This document shows, piece after piece, positions 59,934 through 64,000 of a stretch of 64,000 nt of DNA. Under the pieces are notes generated by a model. The model had not been told where the DNA came from. It made no database searches and saw only the letters and a program-made list of their open reading frames with translations. This DNA is from Merluccius polli. Taxonomy: Eukaryota > Chordata > Actinopteri > Gadiformes > Merlucciidae. The stretch spans positions 53,098 through 117,097 of the forward strand of contig JAOPHQ010002900.1 in assembly GCA_030340625.1 (NCBI GenBank). The letters are read 5' to 3'. Numbering within the stretch: position 1 is the stretch's first letter; the number at the start of each line of letters is the position of its first letter. The position numbers and the translations under genes were made by a program.

Positions 59934-61145
59934 CGCCGCGGATTTCCCTTTCGTAAACGGTCGTTGCCATCTGAAAGGGTCGATGCCATTCAACGTCGCT
60001 CCTGACGTCACGACGTAAGGTCGGTCCTGTTATTAGGAAAAAATGGCGGAACATAGCGGTGCTAATGACTCTGCAGGTGCAAAAAAAAAATCCATTAAAA
60101 AGCCGACAGGATGGAATACATTTTTCCAGGCAGTTGCGGTAAAATTTAGCATTATATTGTATTATTATATATCGAACAGCTAAGGGGATTTATTATACAG
60201 TACAAAGCACAGACTCGAGTGGCTTATTGCTTTTCTTAAACGGTTACTACGTTGATCTAGCAAGATTTCATTAAACAAAGGTACAGCAACGAAAAATGTA
60301 ACGATATATTCATAGATAATCATTCTTCCGCCAAGAAATATATTCCCTCCATATGAATGGTTGCCATGTAACACCGTTTGCCATTGCTGTTTAACAGTCC
60401 GATGTCATAAAAGAGCTTGGAAACGGGGGAAATGAAGCAGACATTGGACACGTTTGACGGACTGACGGAATTTACTTCGTAAAAACAATCTTCTGGTAGT
60501 GACGCAAGAACATAATTATCGTTAATAGTTGTTGTATTGTACGAATATTTTGTATTTATATCTTGAATTGCCGACTCTATAAGTTCTTTCATTCCGTTTG
60601 TGTCTGCCATCTTAGCCAGTCTTTGTGTCATCATAGTAACCATAGTTACCACGCTGCGATGTACGCGGTGTGTTTTGACGCAATACGTCATAGTGGCAAC
60701 GACCCTTTCAGGTGGCAACGACCGTAACCATTCATATGGAGGGAATATATTTCTTGGCGGAAGAATGATTATCTATGAATATATCGTTACATTTTTCGTT
60801 GCTGTACCTTTGTTTAATGAAATCTTGCTAGATCAACGTAGTAACCGTTTAAGAAAAGCAATAAGCCACTCGAGTCTGTGCTTTGTACTGTATAATAAAT
60901 CCCCTTAGCTGTTCGATATAAATATAATGCTAAATTTTACCGCAACTGCCTGGAAAAATGTATTCCATCCTGTCGGCTTTTTAATGGATTTTTTTTTTGC
61001 ACCTGCAGAGTCATTAGCACCGCTATGTTCCGCCATTTTTTCCTAATAACAGGACCGACCTTACGTCGTGACGTCAGGAGCGACGTTGAATGGCATCGAC
61101 CCTTTCAGATGGCAACGACCGTTTACGAAAGGGAAATCCGCGGCG
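59934..61145. repeat. Large palindrome: about 425-bp arms, 362-bp loop
   Basis: 59,934-60,363 is near-identical to the reverse complement of 60,726-61,145. The open frames in both arms end with identical residues (HSSLCFVLYNKSP), which shows how little the arms have diverged. GGTCGTTGCCA and AAGGGTCG motifs occur at the ends and inside. The palindrome lies between the LTR fragment and the 5'-clipped hAT copy. Confidence 0.93.
60320..60610 (-). CDS. Orphan ORF in palindrome loop, 96 residues
   Basis: From an ATG (MADTNGMKELIESAIQDINT) to a stop. It contains TTINDNYVLASLPEDCFYEV and ends MATIHMEGIYFLAEE. The composition looks protein-like and not repeat-like. It has no domain I recognise. The C-terminal part runs into the left arm. 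It could be a captured host exon or part of a transposon gene. No promoter or splice evidence is visible. Confidence 0.3.
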   Translation of the reverse strand: MADTNGMKELIESAIQDINTKYSYNTTTINDNYVLASLPEDCFYEVNSVSPSNVSNVCFISPVSKLFYDIGLLNSNGKRCYMATIHMEGIYFLAEE

Positions 61146-61439
61146 GCTGGTGGTCAATATTTTTGGTGAAGCAAACCCCATCGACCAACGCACGGAAACG
61201 AGCGCACACCTAACCCCACCCCTGGGTAACATAAGTGGAAAGGAAAGACATCCAGCCTACCTTTTCTTTCCCTAAACTGTTCACCTCCACTTCCTGCTGT
61301 AGTGCATTCTGATGTCCTCTCTCTCCTGTTCTTCCCTCCAGACACTTAAATCACTACAAAATATGACAATATTAGTTATTGTAGAGATGTTACATCAGGG
61401 TTCCCAAGTTGCAAAAACTCATTTCCGGGAGCCCCCAAC

Positions 61440-61470
<31 letters not shown>

Positions 61471-61486
61471 GCGCGATTGTCTTCGA

Positions 61487-61519
<33 letters not shown>

Positions 61520-61590
61520 TGCGCGATTGTCTTCGCGGGGAGGAGGGGGCGCGCAATCACAACACACCCCGGACCGACGATCGACGGTGG

Positions 61591-61626
<36 letters not shown>

Positions 61627-62724
61627 TTTCCGGGAGATTGTACATGATTTGCTTGCATCAGGGAGACGCTATTGATTTGCGGGAGACTCCCGGAACTTCC
61701 GGGAGACTTGGGATGTCTGTTACATAGAGGTTATTTACGAGGTACTGTATTGTTTACTTCAATTAATACATTTTTATGGGTCACTGACAGCTGTATTGTT
61801 AAATTGTCCCTTCATTTTTAACTTAACATTATAAAGCTTAAGTGAAGTAACCACCTTGCTCGGCCACAAGGAAACATAACTGTCTCTCACCTTGTGGTTA
61901 AATTCTGCCCTCCTGGCGGAGTGGACAGTAACTCGAAGGCGCTATGGCCACGTTGCTTGGCAACGCCTGCATACGGGAGATATTAAATCGTCCGCTCGAC
62001 TTGTACAAATAAAATAAAATAAAACTCACGATTTTAACTCTAAAACACATTAAAGTATTATTAATTGATTAGATATTATATGAATGGACTTCGCGGACTT
62101 CGCGCCGTCCATTCATTTCAGTTAATGGACACCTCGTCGGGCATTATCCCTTACATACCAGCTGGGAGTTCCTTCTAAGGATTTAACTGTTCTCCTTTCA
62201 ATTGCAGCAAACGCCAAGTTTCGCAGACTCAGAAAAAAAGGTGTATCTTATTAAATTAATGTTCAACAAATTATGTATGTGTTCGTCAGTCGTCACTGTC
62301 AAAGTCAGTTCACGATAGCTGCCTAATGAAGGCGGTGACTGGCCAGAGTGTTGTGTCAATCAAATTCTACCCTATCGGTCACTGCTTCAGGGGTGGGACT
62401 TATCTGCCATAAGGATCAATTGAAACGGAAAAAACCCCACGAGCCGCCTGAGTTTCACTGATTTACATTGAAGTCAATGGGAAAAGTGACGTATGGTGAC
62501 GCAGAAGGAAAGTCTGCTTCACTGTAATCATCTGTTCCACCGCGGGTGGCGCTGTTGTCACTCACAGAATTGATTTCAGGAAAACAGCTCGTCTTACTGA
62601 CTCTATCAAAGTCTAACTGACTGTTTCAAAGCACTGAAAATGGGATTATTGTAAGATTTTTTTTTTTTAAACTTTTTTTTGGTGAAGCACTGCTTCACCT
62701 GTAGTCTTATAGAAGCCTCCACTG
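61146..62724. mobile_element. hAT-like element in 41-bp minisatellite (unit 2)
   Basis: Matches 26,069-29,266 without its nested insertion. The left end starts at CTGGTGGTCAA because the palindrome replaced CAGTGGCGG. The right end CCTCCACTG is followed by GTACAGAT, as in unit 1. Confidence 0.82.
61396..61717. mobile_element. Small hAT insertion with three poly-G tracts
   Basis: An 8-bp duplication TGTTACAT (61,388-61,395 and 61,718-61,725) flanks a 322-bp element beginning CAGGGTTCCCAAGT and ending ACTTGGGATGTC. Unit 1 has the single TGTTACAT at 28,274-28,281. It contains G runs at about 61,440-61,467, 61,489-61,517 and 61,591-61,625, separated by two copies of TTGCGCGATTGTCTTCG. Confidence 0.9.
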
Positions 62725-63939
62725 GTACAGATACATGTGATGAAGGGGCAGGTAGGGGTTAGACAGTACAGATACATGTGGTGAAGGGGCAGGTAGGGGT
62801 TAGACAGTACAGATACATGTGGTGAAGGAGCAGGTAGGGGTTAGACAGTACAGAGATATGTGATGAAGGAGCAGGTAGGGGTTAGACAGTACAGAGACAT
62901 GTGATGAAGGAGCAGGTAGGGGTTAGACGGTACAGATACATGTGATGAAGGAGCAGGTAGGGTTTAGATGGTAAAGATACATGTGATGAAGGAGCAGTTA
63001 GGGGTTAGAGGGTACAGATACATGTGATGGAGCAGGTAGGGGTTAGACAGTACAGAGACATGTGATGAAGGAGCAGGTAGGGGTTAGACAGTACAGATAC
63101 ATGTGATGAAGGAGCAGGTAGGGGTTAGACAGTACAGATACATGTGATGAAGGAGCAGGTAGGGGTTAGACAGTACAGATACATGTGATGAAGGAGCAGG
63201 TAGGGGTTAGACGGTACAGATACATGTGATGGAGCAGGTAGGGGTTAGACAGAACAGATACATGTGGTGAAGGAGCAGGTAGGGGTTAGACAGTACAGAT
63301 ACATGTGATGAAGGAGCAGGTAGGGGTTAGACGGTACAGATACATGTGATGAAGGAGCAGGTAGGGGTTAGACAGTACAGACACATGTGGTGAAGGAGCA
63401 GGTAGGGGTTAGACAGTACATATACATGTGATGAAGGAGCAGGTAGGGGTTAGACAGTACAGATACATGTGATGAAGGAGCAGGTAGGGGTTAGACAGTA
63501 CAGACACGTGGTGAAGGAGCAGGTAGGGGTTAGACGGTACAGATACATGTGATGAAGGAGCAGGTAGGGGTTAGATGGTACAGATACATGTGATGAAGGA
63601 GCAGGTAGGGGTTAGACAGTACAGACACATGTGGTGAAGGAGCAGGTAGGGGTTAGACAGTACAGATACATGTGATGAAGGAGCAGGTAGGGGTTAGACA
63701 GTACAGATACATGTGGTGAAGGAGCAGGTAGGGGTTAGACAGTACAGATACATGTGGTGAAGGAGCAGGTAGGGGTTAGACAGTACAGACACATGTGGTG
63801 AAGGAGCAGGTAGGGGTTAGACAGTACAGATACATGTGATGAAGGAGCAGGTAGGGGTTAGACAGTACAGACACATGTGATGAAGGAGCAGGTAGGGGTT
63901 AGACAGTACAGATACATGTGATGAAGGAGCAGGTAGGGG
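62725..63939. repeat. 41-bp minisatellite (unit 2), about 29 units
   Basis: Same unit as unit 1 but about 400 bp longer. Some units lack AAGG (GTGATGGAGC). It ends at GGGGGCATCTTGCTCTACAG, followed by the flank shared with 30,076 onward. Confidence 0.96.
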
Positions 63940-64000
63940 GCATCTTGCTCTACAGGATGCTACAGGTTTGGGGTTCAAACCCAGTACCTTTTAGCTGCAC

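Noticed and set aside
61312..61675. Gly-rich and Pro-rich ORFs
   Set aside because: Translations of poly-G tracts inside a small hAT insertion, with no other coding features.

Overview
This window looks like teleost fish genomic DNA. It holds introns with GT-AG signals, NLR genes of the fish-expanded NLRC3-like type (a FISNA-NACHT exon, tandem 174-bp LRR exons and a B30.2 exon), hAT and Harbinger-like DNA transposons, Gypsy elements, a restriction-like-endonuclease (RLE) LINE and dense (CA)n arrays. The species cannot be named from sequence alone.

The window is built around a large tandem segmental duplication. Unit 1 (about 1,868-30,140) and unit 2 (about 39,034 to beyond 64,000) share the same order. 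From low to high coordinate each has a minus-strand NLR gene read right to left, then a 32-bp satellite, then a hAT-like element, then a 41-bp minisatellite. Single-copy sequence (30,141-39,033) separates them and carries a B30.2 exon and a decayed Gypsy element.

NLR1 (in-window coding exons 19,263 to 3,144) and NLR2 (56,073 to 31,654) share one exon plan: an 83-bp start exon; three (NLR1) or four (NLR2) repeat exons of 117/114 bp; 70 bp; 271 bp; a 1,798-bp FISNA-NACHT-winged-helix exon; five (NLR1) or three (NLR2) clustered 174-bp LRR exons; a further 174-bp LRR exon; a 177-bp LRR exon; a 47-bp linker; and a 557-bp B30.2 exon (seen only for NLR2). Every junction is phase-compatible. The NLR2 exons total 4,164 bp, which gives 1,387 residues plus a stop. 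The expected product is a cytosolic NACHT-LRR-B30.2 sensor of the expanded fish family. The NLR1 B30.2 exon would lie left of the window or is missing.

The duplication is a natural empty-site control. Many insertions are present in one unit while the other retains the unoccupied target with a single copy of the target-site duplication (TSD). Examples are a hAT MITE (2,815), a Harbinger-like element (6,474), two reciprocal foldback elements (8,449 and 39,733), a hAT (14,774) and a poly-G hAT (61,396). These postdate the duplication. A hAT-like host element inside an LRR intron is present in both units and predates it. It carries a possible two-exon mini-gene on the minus strand encoding a Glu-rich ESRVEEQ repeat protein. 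That mini-gene, the foldback pair, a 1.2-kb palindrome with an orphan ORF, and the exon-copy changes between the NLR paralogues are the most interesting items. I saw no rRNA, convincing tRNA or CRISPR array.
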